Assembly (NCBI GenBank): GCA_000715685.1 | Contig: KL569378.1 | Span: 1-20,551 of the forward strand | DNA: 20,551 nt | Reading direction: 5' to 3' | DNA from: Streptomyces lilacinus | GTDB lineage: Bacteria; Actinomycetota; Actinomycetes; Streptomycetales; Streptomycetaceae | In this document: piece by piece, positions 13,953 to 20,551 of the stretch | How the letters are laid out: each line of letters starts with the position of its first letter | How positions within the stretch are numbered: position 1 is the first letter of the stretch | Program-made: the position numbers and the translations under genes | The notes under the pieces: model-generated | Databases searched by the model: none | The model's input: the letters and a program-made list of their open reading frames with translations, nothing else | Told to the model about the DNA's origin: nothing

Positions 13953-15512
13953 TCACGCTTCCGGTGCGCTGATCGTGAAGATCATGCCGGCCTGGTCGTC
14001 CTCGAACCCGCCGTCGTTGACGAGGAGGAGGCGGTCGTTGCGCAGGCGGGGGAAGCCCTCGATCCTGTTCATCATCGCCTCGTTCTTGCGGTCCTTCTCA
14101 CGGTCGGAGTGCTCGACCGTGCGGATGACCTTGCCGGTGGCGGCGTCGAGGTAGGCGATGCGGCCGCGGCGGTCGGTGGTCGCGACGGTGTAGGCGGCGA
14201 CCTGGCCGTGGCGTACGCCGACGGGCGTGGTGAAGCGGTTGGCGTCGGCCTTGAAGGTCCAGCGCTCCTTGCCGGTGGCGAGGTCGTAGGCCATGGTGAC
14301 GCCCTTGCCGGAGACGTAGAGGGAGTCCTTGTCGACCAGCGGGCCCGTGCAGCCGGAGTCCGCGAGGAAGCAGCTGCCCAGGAGCCAGTAGCTGTTGAAG
14401 GGGATGCGGGTCTTTTCCTTGCCGGTGTCCGGATCGAGGACGACGAAGTCGTAGCTCGCGCCGGGGCCGCCCTTGCCCGGGGCCTGGGTGAGGACGAGCG
14501 GGTTGGTGGAGATGATGGTCATGAAGCCGTCGTTGCGCGGGACCTCGGCGGTCCACTTCGGCTTGTCCAGCTTCTTGGGGTCCAGCGAGCGGATCGTGAC
14601 CTTGCCGTCCGGCTTGAAGTCACAGTAGTTGATGGCGATCAGGCGGTCGCCGCCCGCGCTGTCGACCATTTCGCAGGTGTCGTGCTTGCGGGAGTCCGCG
14701 AGCTTGCCGTCCGCCAGGCGGCGGGTCTGCTCGCCTGTGCTCCAGGTGGCGAAGACGTGGCCGTCGTGGAGGGCGAGTTCGAGGGCGGCCTTCTTCCACT
14801 TGCGGGGGTTGAGGGGCTCGGCCGCCTCCTTGTCGTCGGTGATGTACTCCTCCCAGAGGTCGTGGCCGTCGCGCAGGTCGAAGGCCAGGAGAGCGACGCA
14901 GGTCTCACCGAACTCCGTCCCGATGACCGCGATGTTTCCCTCGGACTCGCGTGATGCCGCGCAGAGGGAGCCCTTGAGGAGGAAGGACCACTTCTTCTTG
15001 CCGGTCTTGATGTCGTACGCCGTGACCATGTCCGGTTCGGCCTTGACGACGAGGGTGGAGGTGAACCAGGTGCCGAGGGTTTCCTTCAGGCTCTTGTCGT
15101 CGGGCTTGGTGCGGGAGTCGGCCATCCACACCACCGAGCCGGCGGCGGGTTCCTTCGCGGCGGCCGGCTTCTTCGGACCCGACGACGCGCCGCCCGTGAA
15201 GGACCACACGGCCCAGCCACCGCCCGCGAGCAGCACGACGAGCGCCAGCCCGATGAGGGCCGGCTTGAGCCACGCGGGGCGACGGGGCGGACCGCCCGAG
15301 GTGCCCGTGGCGCTGGCGGTGTACGGCGACAGGCGCGGAGTGGCCGGCGCCGTGGGCGCCTGTGCCATCGGTGTCTGCCCCATCGGCGCCATCGGCGGCA
15401 GCGGGGCCGCGACGGCCGGGGTGGACGGGGCCGTCGGTGTCGGGGGCTGCTGCGGCGGATAACCGTACTGAGACGGTTGCGGCGGCTGAGGCGGCTGAGG
15501 CGGTTGGGACAC
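13953..15512 (-). CDS. PQQ-like beta-propeller membrane protein, beta type (copy 1)
   Basis: A 519-residue protein. A long cytosolic Pro/Gln/Ala-rich tail (residues 1-77) starts with repeated PPQ units, followed by PPRRPAWLK, a membrane helix at about 84-107 and an extracytoplasmic propeller. Blades include VTAYDIKTGKKKW, LLAFDLRDGHDLW and TMAYDLATGKERW. It shares GTWFT.T.VVKAEPDM.TAYD with the copy at 10781-12097, and C20C plus two later Cys pairs (TCEMV...NYC; SCFLADSGC). The start is GTG 15512, with GCAGGAG upstream. It lies 62 bp after the alpha copy. The tail is encoded partly by 9-bp repeats (15481-15507), so its length may vary between strains. A scaffold or sensor role at the T7SS is inferred. 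Confidence 0.85.
   Translation of the reverse strand: MSQPPQPPQPPQPSQYGYPPQQPPTPTAPSTPAVAAPLPPMAPMGQTPMAQAPTAPATPRLSPYTASATGTSGGPPRRPAWLKPALIGLALVVLLAGGGWAVWSFTGGASSGPKKPAAAKEPAAGSVVWMADSRTKPDDKSLKETLGTWFTSTLVVKAEPDMVTAYDIKTGKKKWSFLLKGSLCAASRESEGNIAVIGTEFGETCVALLAFDLRDGHDLWEEYITDDKEAAEPLNPRKWKKAALELALHDGHVFATWSTGEQTRRLADGKLADSRKHDTCEMVDSAGGDRLIAINYCDFKPDGKVTIRSLDPKKLDKPKWTAEVPRNDGFMTIISTNPLVLTQAPGKGGPGASYDFVVLDPDTGKEKTRIPFNSYWLLGSCFLADSGCTGPLVDKDSLYVSGKGVTMAYDLATGKERWTFKADANRFTTPVGVRHGQVAAYTVATTDRRGRIAYLDAATGKVIRTVEHSDREKDRKNEAMMNRIEGFPRLRNDRLLLVNDGGFEDDQAGMIFTISAPEA
15481..15507. repeat. Three 9-bp tandem repeats encoding PPQ units
   Basis: GGCGGCTGA, GGCGGCTGA and GGCGGTTGG run head to tail. 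On the minus strand they encode the Pro-Pro-Gln repeats of the cytosolic tail of the beta-type propeller protein. The 9-bp period keeps the reading frame. Confidence 0.75.
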
Positions 15513-15574
15513 TGCCTGGACTCCTGCGTGGTGGTTTCCGTGAGCGGTCGGGGGTCGGTCGAGTCAGGTCAGCG

Positions 15575-16942
15575 TCAGTGGAAGGACATCATCATCGTCC
15601 GGTCGGTCAGGCCTTCCTCGGCGATCACGAAGAAGCGGCCGTCGTGGAAGTAGGTGGTGCCCCGGCGGGCGAGCGTGAACTCCTGGGCGACCGACTCCTG
15701 CGGCAGCCTCATGAACACGGCCGACTTGCCGGTCGCGGGGTCGACGGAATACAGCTTTCCGCTCTCGTCCCGCGTGGGGTCCTGGTAGACCAGCAGCCTG
15801 CCGTCGTGCATCGCGACCGGCCGGTAGTCGCGGTTGCCGTCGAAGCCGGCGGTCCAGCGCGGCTTGCCGGTGTCCAGGTCGATCGCGACGACGGTGGTGG
15901 CGAAGACCCCGTCGGTCATCTTCTTGTCGTTGCTCGTGGGCAGGTAGAGCGTGTTGCCGTCGACGACCGCCCTGCGGCAGGAGTCGAGGAGCCTCGGCTT
16001 GCAGTCCTCGAAGTCGTACGGGCCGGAGGAGACGGATATCAGCTGCTTCAGGCGACCCTTGTCGTCCAGGACCACGATGTCCGACGGCGAGGTGTCGTTC
16101 TCGCGCGCCACGACGATGACGGCGGGATTGACGGAGAGGACGTTTTGCACCTTGAGTCCGTCGAGGACCTTCCAGGTCCACTTCTCCAGGCCCGTCCTCG
16201 GGTCCACGTTCATGACGAAGTAGCGGCCGAAGAGCTGGCACTGGGCGATCGTGAGCTGCTCGGAGTCGTTCTTCACGACCGTGCCGGTCTCCCGGCAGCC
16301 GTAGTCGTTGGGCTTGCGGCGCTCGCCGTTGTTCGCGGCGTACACGCGCGGTTCGAGCACGTCGGCCACGGTGAGGACGCCTCGCGCGAGGGAGAGGTTT
16401 CCCGTGTCGAAGCTGTCCTTGCGGCCCCTGGAGTCGGTCAGTTCACGGTTCCACAGGGCGCGCCCGTGCTCGAGGTCGACGGCCATGACCATGTCGCAGG
16501 CGAATTCCTCCTTGCCGTAGACGACGGCCGCGATGCCGGCCTCCTGGCGCGGGGAACTGGTGCACGAGAACCCGGGCACCGGGATGCTCCAGCTCGGCTT
16601 TCCGGTCTCCGCGTTGTACGCCGTCACCGTCTTGCGGGTGCGCAGGACGATGTTGTCCTTGGTGAACCAGGGCGTGGAGAAGCGGTCGGACTTCTCCTGG
16701 TCCACGGCGGGCGTCGGGGCCATCCAGTCGAGCTTGGCGTCGACGGCCTGGGGCGGGCCCTTCGGCTTGGGGGCAGGATCGTTTCCGCTCCGGCCCCACA
16801 CCAGCCAGCCGCCCGTGCCCAAGCCGACCACCAGCAGCAGGCCCAGGCCGAGGATCACCGCGGTGCGGCGCTTCTTCACGCTGCCCGTGCCCGTGCCCGT
16901 ACCCGTGCCCTGCGCGATTCCCACCGTCGCGGCGCCCGCCAT
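15575..16942 (-). CDS. PQQ-like beta-propeller membrane protein, alpha type (copy 1), in-frame remainder
   Basis: The open frame from ATG 16942 gives 455 residues: a short tail with GTGTGTGTG, KKRR, a membrane helix at about 28-49 ending in WLVWGRSG, and an extracytoplasmic propeller with blades TVTAYNAETGKPSW, VMAVDLEHGRALW and VVAIDLDTGKPRW. It shares VDAKLDWM and C21C with the copy at 12131-13531. ATG 16942 has no ribosome binding site and lies in what looks like the middle of a Pro/Ala-rich tail. The natural start is probably ATG 17201, separated by a frameshift from an exact 13-bp duplication at 17052-17077. With one copy removed the gene would encode 537 residues. It may be inactive as assembled, translated from an internal start, or intact if the duplication is an error. 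The upstream neighbour is mycP. Confidence 0.8.
   Translation of the reverse strand: MAGAATVGIAQGTGTGTGTGSVKKRRTAVILGLGLLLVVGLGTGGWLVWGRSGNDPAPKPKGPPQAVDAKLDWMAPTPAVDQEKSDRFSTPWFTKDNIVLRTRKTVTAYNAETGKPSWSIPVPGFSCTSSPRQEAGIAAVVYGKEEFACDMVMAVDLEHGRALWNRELTDSRGRKDSFDTGNLSLARGVLTVADVLEPRVYAANNGERRKPNDYGCRETGTVVKNDSEQLTIAQCQLFGRYFVMNVDPRTGLEKWTWKVLDGLKVQNVLSVNPAVIVVARENDTSPSDIVVLDDKGRLKQLISVSSGPYDFEDCKPRLLDSCRRAVVDGNTLYLPTSNDKKMTDGVFATTVVAIDLDTGKPRWTAGFDGNRDYRPVAMHDGRLLVYQDPTRDESGKLYSVDPATGKSAVFMRLPQESVAQEFTLARRGTTYFHDGRFFVIAEEGLTDRTMMMSFH
16883..16912. repeat. Hexanucleotide tandem repeat (GCCCGT)n
   Basis: Five successive 6-bp units: three exact GCCCGT, then ACCCGT and GCCCTG. They encode the alternating Gly-Thr stretch just before the membrane helix of the alpha-type propeller protein. 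The period keeps the frame, so unit number could vary without disrupting the gene. Confidence 0.7.
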
Positions 16943-17201
16943 CGCGGATGCCGCGGGCGAGGGCGCGGCCGGCGCCGTACCCGGTGCCGTGCCCGGAGCG
17001 CCCGGAGCGTCACCCGTCGTCCCGCCCGGCGTCGCGTCGAACGGCTGCGGGGCCGGGCCGAAGCGCCGGGCCGAAGCCTGCCGGCCCGCCGGCGGGCCCC
17101 TGCGGGGCGGACGGGCCGCCCCGCTGGTCGAAGCGGGTGTCCCAGACCTGCGGCGGGCGCTGCTGCCCGCCCTGTGGGGGGAGAGGTGGTGGCTGAGTCA
17201 T
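16943..17201 (-). pseudogene. Frameshifted 5' part of the alpha-type propeller gene
   Basis: ATG 17201 lies 27 bp after the mycP stop and opens a Pro/Gln-rich frame (MTQPPPLPPQGGQQRPPQ) that closely resembles the N terminus of the other alpha-type copy (MTQPPIPPAPHQGFGP). It ends prematurely at 17010. Removing one 13-bp repeat makes it read GPAGFGPAPQPFDATPGGTTG and run straight into the frame of the 15575-16942 gene. This shows that these bases are the displaced 5' end of that gene. Confidence 0.8.
17052..17077. repeat. Exact 13-bp tandem duplication causing a frameshift
   Basis: GCCGGGCCGAAGC is present twice, head to tail (17052-17064 and 17065-17077). As 13 is not a multiple of 3, the second copy shifts the frame of the alpha-type propeller gene by one. 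The single-copy version gives an intact reading frame. It may be a slippage mutation, a switchable site, or an assembly error. Confidence 0.9.
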
Positions 17202-17228
17202 GGGTTCCTTCGTGCGGTGCCGCGCGGC

Positions 17229-18467
17229 TCAGGGCAGCCGGCGGCGGCGGTTACGGTCTCGTACGACCACGGCCGAGCCCGCGACCATGGCGACCAGGAC
17301 GGCCGTGCCGCCCAGGGCGTACGTGGCCAGGCGCACCTGTCGCTCCCGCGGCGTCTCCCCCAGGGGGAGGGCGGCGGGCTGGGGGGCGGCGAGGTGGTGC
17401 CCCGGGCCGCGGGAGACGGCGACGCGCTCGGGGGCGCGCTCGTCCTCGGTGAGGGCGCGGGCGGGGTCGACGACGCCCCAGCCGACGTAGCGGTCGCGGC
17501 CGTTGGCCACGCGCTCGGCGGTCTGCTCGATCTGGGCGACGACCTGGTGCTGCTTCCAGTCGGGGTGCTTGGCGCGGATGAGCGCGGCGACGCCGGCGAC
17601 GTAGGGGGCGGAGAAGCTGGTGCCGTGGTCGACGCAGTGGCCGCCGCCGGGGACGGTGGAGACCATGTCGACGCCGGGCGCGGCGACGCCGATGAAGTCG
17701 CCGGACTGGGAGAAGGGCGCGCGCTCGTTGTTGCGGTCGGAGGCGCCGACGGCGAGGACGCCGGGGTAGGCGGCCGGGTAGGTCGGCTTCGTGCTGCCGT
17801 CCGCCCCGTCGTTGCCGGCCGAGGCGACCACGACGACGTCGTGGGCGAGGGCGTCCTCGACGGCGCGCTCGAGGTCGGAGTCGGGGCGCAGCGGGGTGGC
17901 GGTGTCCTGGGAGATGTTGATGACGCGGGCGCCGGCGTCGACGGCCTGTTTGATGCCGACGGCGAGGGTGCGCGAGGTGCCGGTGCCCCGTTCGTCGTTC
18001 TGCCGGATCGGGATGATGACCGACTCGGGGGCGATGCCGACGAATCCGCTGCCGGCCGCCGGGCGGGCGGCGATGATGCCGGCGACCTTGGTGCCGTGGC
18101 CGACGGGGTCGACGGTGGGGCCCTTGCCGGCGTCCTTGGCGTCGGAGAGCAGGTCGGTGCCGCTCTTGACGTCGACGGCGTCCTTGAGCTGCGGGTTCAG
18201 GACATCGACGCCGGTGTCGACGACGGCGACGCGGACCGGGCGGCCCTGGCGGTCCCTGCCGCGGGTGTCCTGCCACAGCTGGTCGAGCAGGACGCGCTGC
18301 AGGGCCCAGGGGGTGCCCTTGATGGGCTTGGCGGGGTACGTGCACTCGCCGCTGCCGTCCAGCGCCGTCGTCACGAGGGCGGCGGGGGCGGCGGCGAGGG
18401 CGGGCGCCCCGGCCGTTCCGGTGAGAACGGTCAGCAGCGCGGCGGTGATCATGGCCGGCGTTCGCAT
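17229..18467 (-). CDS. mycP: Type VII secretion mycosin (MycP), canonical copy
   Basis: A 412-residue membrane-anchored subtilase. A signal peptide covers residues 1-27 (ends ALAAA). An N-terminal extension with C42 wraps before the catalytic domain, as in mycobacterial mycosins. The triad is D84 (VAVVDTG), H124 (DPVGHGT) and S284 (HGTSFSAP), with oxyanion N219 (SAGND). C278 could pair with C42. A Pro-rich linker and a single membrane helix at about 381-403 precede a basic RDRNRRRR tail. MycP1 of mycobacteria cleaves the substrate EspB and also stabilises the membrane complex. The gene starts 9 bp after eccB with AGGGGA at good spacing, so it is translationally coupled to it. Confidence 0.95.
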   Translation of the reverse strand: MRTPAMITAALLTVLTGTAGAPALAAAPAALVTTALDGSGECTYPAKPIKGTPWALQRVLLDQLWQDTRGRDRQGRPVRVAVVDTGVDVLNPQLKDAVDVKSGTDLLSDAKDAGKGPTVDPVGHGTKVAGIIAARPAAGSGFVGIAPESVIIPIRQNDERGTGTSRTLAVGIKQAVDAGARVINISQDTATPLRPDSDLERAVEDALAHDVVVVASAGNDGADGSTKPTYPAAYPGVLAVGASDRNNERAPFSQSGDFIGVAAPGVDMVSTVPGGGHCVDHGTSFSAPYVAGVAALIRAKHPDWKQHQVVAQIEQTAERVANGRDRYVGWGVVDPARALTEDERAPERVAVSRGPGHHLAAPQPAALPLGETPRERQVRLATYALGGTAVLVAMVAGSAVVVRDRNRRRRLP

Positions 18468-18476
18468 GCGGGTCCC

Positions 18477-20042
18477 CTACGAGCCCTGCGGCTGCTTGGC
18501 GCTGTTGGTGTCCAGCCGCGGTCCGGTCGGCAGGAACTGGGACCAGTTCGCGGGGACGGGTACGGGAGCGACGTCGCCGTAGCCGAGCCGGGTGCGAGCC
18601 TGGTCGGCCTGGGGGACGCCGGCGGACGAGGCGTCGGGGGCGGGCTCGTCGCCGATCCGCGACCGGTCCGTGGCGCTGTCGCCGTTGGACTGGACGGCGT
18701 AGCGCAGTCCGGTGTCGGTGACGAGGAAGACGGCGCCGCTGTGCGTCTGGCGCCCGGTGACCTGGCGGTAGAGCAGGCCGGAGCCGGGGGTGACGTAGGC
18801 GCTGGTGGCGCCGTCGGGGATGGTGGCGGGGTAGTCCGTGCCGGCCCAGACGCCCAGGTCGGGGGTGCCGTCCGCGTCGAGTCCGCCGAAGAGGCTGCAG
18901 ACGGTGTCGTGGGCGTCGCCGGGCGCGGCCGGGTCGGCGGTGTTGGCCAGCCGCGGCACGCGGGTGGGCCAGTGGTCGCGGCCGTGGAACTCGTCGGCGT
19001 CGGGGGTGAAGTCGGCGGCGCTCACCCGCTCGGGCGCGCCGGCCTGGCCGAGGGGGGCGAGGGCACGGCTGCTGAGGAGGAGCTTGGCGACGAACTCCGA
19101 GACGCGGGCGACCTTTCCGGGCAGCACGACGTAGTGCTGGGTGGTGGTGCCGGTGGGCGCCTGGAGGATCATGCCGACGCGGTTGGCGCGGGCGCTGAGG
19201 GTAGTGACTCCGGCGGGCGCGCCGATGGTGCCGTTCACGGTGGGGAAGGTCAGGGGCGTGCCCTCGTGGAGGGTGCCCAGCCATTCCTTGGTGACGCGCT
19301 GCGGCTGGGCGCCGTCGTGGAAGAGGGCGCGCAGCAGGAGGTTGCGGTCGGCGGTGTCCTGGCTCTGCCAGTCGGGGCCGCCGATGAGGTAGCGGGTGCC
19401 CTTGGGGTCCACGAGGTAGCGGGCGTCGTCCGGGCCCTGGACGTAGAGGGCCTGGGCGCCGCTCAGACGCTGGGATCCGGAGAGTCGTTTGGCCTTCGGG
19501 TCACCGGCGGCGAAAAGGAAAACCGCCTTTTGAGTGGTTTTACCGTTGCCACCCGGCTGTTGGCATACGGCCCATTGCTTCGGTTTGCCCGCTTGGGTCG
19601 CGGTGGGCATGCGGTCGGGTGCGTACGGAATGCCGAGTGTGGGCCCGCGCGGAATATGGCCGTTGTCGAGCTCGGATTCCCGAACCTTGATCACTTGCCC
19701 CTTGCCGGGGGCGAGGAGCAGTCGCGCGGAGGCGAGATTGAGGACGGGGTGGAGCTGCTTCTTGCCGTCGGTCTTGAGGACGACGTAACGGGTCGTGGAG
19801 TCGCTGCCGACGATGACATGGCCGGCGACGTCGTCCCAGCCCTTGGGAGCCACGGGTTTGAACACACCCCACGCGCCGAAGGCCGCGACGAGCACGGCAC
19901 CGGCGACGACACCGGGCAGCACCGTGCGCAGCGGCCGCGGGGCGCCTTCCTCGGAACCGGTGGGCGAGGGCTGCAGAAAGGCGGCAACTGTCCGTTTCTT
20001 CGCGAAGGTGTAGGCGTTGAGTTCGTCCCGCCGTGATGCCAT
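18477..20042 (-). CDS. eccB: Type VII secretion core protein EccB
   Basis: A 521-residue inner-membrane component of the ESX/T7SS core complex. The N terminus MASRRDELNAYTFAKKRTVAAFLQP is the EccB signature. A single membrane helix covers about residues 41-61 (LPGVVAGAVLVAAFGAWGVF). The large extracytoplasmic part contains the family's repeat domains, including RYVVLKTDGKKQLHPVLNLASARLLL, a Cys near 153 (WAVCQQ), another in DTVCSLFG, and GLRYAV close to the C terminus. Length is normal. In mycobacteria EccB assembles with EccC, EccD and EccE and was proposed to bind ATP on the outer face. It is divergent from eccE, with 197 bp between, and heads the minus-strand T7SS operon. Confidence 0.95.
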   Translation of the reverse strand: MASRRDELNAYTFAKKRTVAAFLQPSPTGSEEGAPRPLRTVLPGVVAGAVLVAAFGAWGVFKPVAPKGWDDVAGHVIVGSDSTTRYVVLKTDGKKQLHPVLNLASARLLLAPGKGQVIKVRESELDNGHIPRGPTLGIPYAPDRMPTATQAGKPKQWAVCQQPGGNGKTTQKAVFLFAAGDPKAKRLSGSQRLSGAQALYVQGPDDARYLVDPKGTRYLIGGPDWQSQDTADRNLLLRALFHDGAQPQRVTKEWLGTLHEGTPLTFPTVNGTIGAPAGVTTLSARANRVGMILQAPTGTTTQHYVVLPGKVARVSEFVAKLLLSSRALAPLGQAGAPERVSAADFTPDADEFHGRDHWPTRVPRLANTADPAAPGDAHDTVCSLFGGLDADGTPDLGVWAGTDYPATIPDGATSAYVTPGSGLLYRQVTGRQTHSGAVFLVTDTGLRYAVQSNGDSATDRSRIGDEPAPDASSAGVPQADQARTRLGYGDVAPVPVPANWSQFLPTGPRLDTNSAKQPQGS

Positions 20043-20239
20043 CTCGAGCCGTTTCTCCCCCGTTTTCCACCGCGGCCTCGCCTCGGCCGACCGGCGCCGC
20101 CCTGTCGGGGCCGGTGTCGTATCGAGCCTCTACTATGCCCGTAGATGATCGGCACTTGTCGCCGGGGGACGATACCGCCGGTGGCGAGGGCCGATTTTCA
20201 CGGGTGCATTCCGGCTTGCTCGAGGGGGATTGACGGTTC
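20043..20239. promoter_or_regulatory. Divergent eccB-eccE control region
   Basis: 197 bp between the starts of eccB (minus) and eccE (plus) must hold the promoters for both operons. An AT-richer island at about 20131-20150 (TACTAT at 20131-20136, then TAGATGAT) is the best place for -10 elements, but I find no well-spaced -35. Short GC-rich inverted repeats (ACCGGC/GCCGGT at about 20089-20114) are present. Confidence 0.4.
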
Positions 20240-20551
20240 ATGGCTGCCGCGACGCGGGTACGGGCCCGAGGCGGTCCGCGGGCCGGTGCGGGTGCGGGCG
20301 CCGTCGTCCCCCGGTCCGCGCCGGGGCGCGGTGTGCTGGGGCCGGTGCGGCTGCAGCAGCTCGTGCTGGTCGAGGTGGCCGCGGCCGTGGTGCTCCTCGG
20401 GTGGACCGGCGGCCGGTTGTGGCTCGTCCCGGCGGCCGTGGTGGCCGTGGTGCTCGTGCTGCTGGCGCTCCTGCGGCGCGGTCGACGGCCCGTCACGGAG
20501 TGGCTGACGTCGGTGGTGGCGCTGCGGCGGCGCGTGCGCAGGGCGGCGGCG
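20240..20551 (+). CDS. eccE: Type VII secretion core protein EccE (N-terminal part, cut by window end)
   Basis: The frame is open from ATG 20240 to the window end (104 residues seen). After an Arg/Gly/Ala-rich N terminus comes LGPVRLQQLVLVE, which I associate with actinobacterial EccE, then two membrane helices at about residues 41-57 and 61-79, and a basic stretch RRGRRPVTEWLTS. EccE is a peripheral two-helix component of the ESX core complex. Position divergent from eccB and the two close helices support the call, but the diagnostic C-terminal domain is outside the window. Confidence 0.8.
   Translation, partial: MAAATRVRARGGPRAGAGAGAVVPRSAPGRGVLGPVRLQQLVLVEVAAAVVLLGWTGGRLWLVPAAVVAVVLVLLALLRRGRRPVTEWLTSVVALRRRVRRAAA

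Noticed and set aside
10781..17201. PQQ-dependent alcohol dehydrogenases
   Set aside because: There are only WD40-like/PQQ blade signatures, with no vicinal Cys-Cys or Ca/PQQ active-site residues I can recognise, and the topology is a membrane-anchored accessory protein.
16533..20036. Very long plus-strand open frame (over 1100 codons)
   Set aside because: An antisense artefact of high-GC coding on the minus strand. The composition is Gly/Val/Asp-rich without domains, and it covers eccB and mycP, which are certain.
1..20551. tRNA, rRNA genes, CRISPR arrays, integrase or insertion sequence genes
   Set aside because: No cloverleaf, no evenly spaced repeat array, and no DDE or recombinase motifs were seen on either strand.

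Overview
The window has very high GC, strongly GC-biased third codon positions, XRE/DUF397 regulator pairs, RsbW-like ATPases and an ESX-type secretion locus. Together these point to a Streptomyces or close actinomycete relative. No species can be named from the sequence alone.

Layout. (1) Positions 1-4258, plus strand: the tail of an unrecognised protein, then a three-gene cassette. It has a small helical protein, a 729-aa DUF6571-type protein with an N-terminal WxG helical hairpin, and a membrane-anchored protein built of two Cys-containing halves. (2) Positions 4259-4726: a non-coding or degraded stretch with a minus-strand remnant of a NACHT/STAND-like NTPase. It also carries an 18/19 match to the Tn5 mosaic end used in Illumina Nextera libraries, so contiguity across about 4516-4534 is suspect. 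(3) Positions 4727-6713: an XRE-DUF5753 regulator with its DUF397 partner, divergent from an RsbW-like ATP-binding protein and a 60-aa protein. The shared promoter region carries a clear inverted repeat. (4) Positions 6724-20551: an ESX-like type VII secretion (T7SS) locus, almost all on the minus strand. From right to left it has eccE (plus strand, cut by the window end), eccB, mycP, four PQQ-like beta-propeller membrane proteins with a DUF397 (BldB-family-like) gene in the opposite orientation between the second and third, a small helical protein, a PPE-like proline/glycine-rich protein, a second mycP, and two WXG100 genes. It ends at a strong terminator hairpin.

How it fits together. EccB and EccE are inner-membrane core components, MycP proteins are membrane-anchored subtilases, and the WXG100 pair and the PPE-like protein are the likely secreted substrates. 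The core ATPase EccC and the channel EccD are not in the window. The four beta-propeller proteins are the least described part. Their sequences fall into two types arranged alpha-beta, (DUF397), alpha-beta, as if a two-gene cassette had been duplicated. Each has a cytosolic tail, one membrane helix and an extracytoplasmic propeller with conserved cysteine pairs. The first alpha gene is interrupted by an exact 13-bp tandem duplication; deleting one copy restores a 537-aa reading frame with the expected proline-rich N terminus. The DUF6571 cassette may be a further T7SS-linked group, but the possible mis-join at about 4.5 kb means its linkage to the main locus must be verified.
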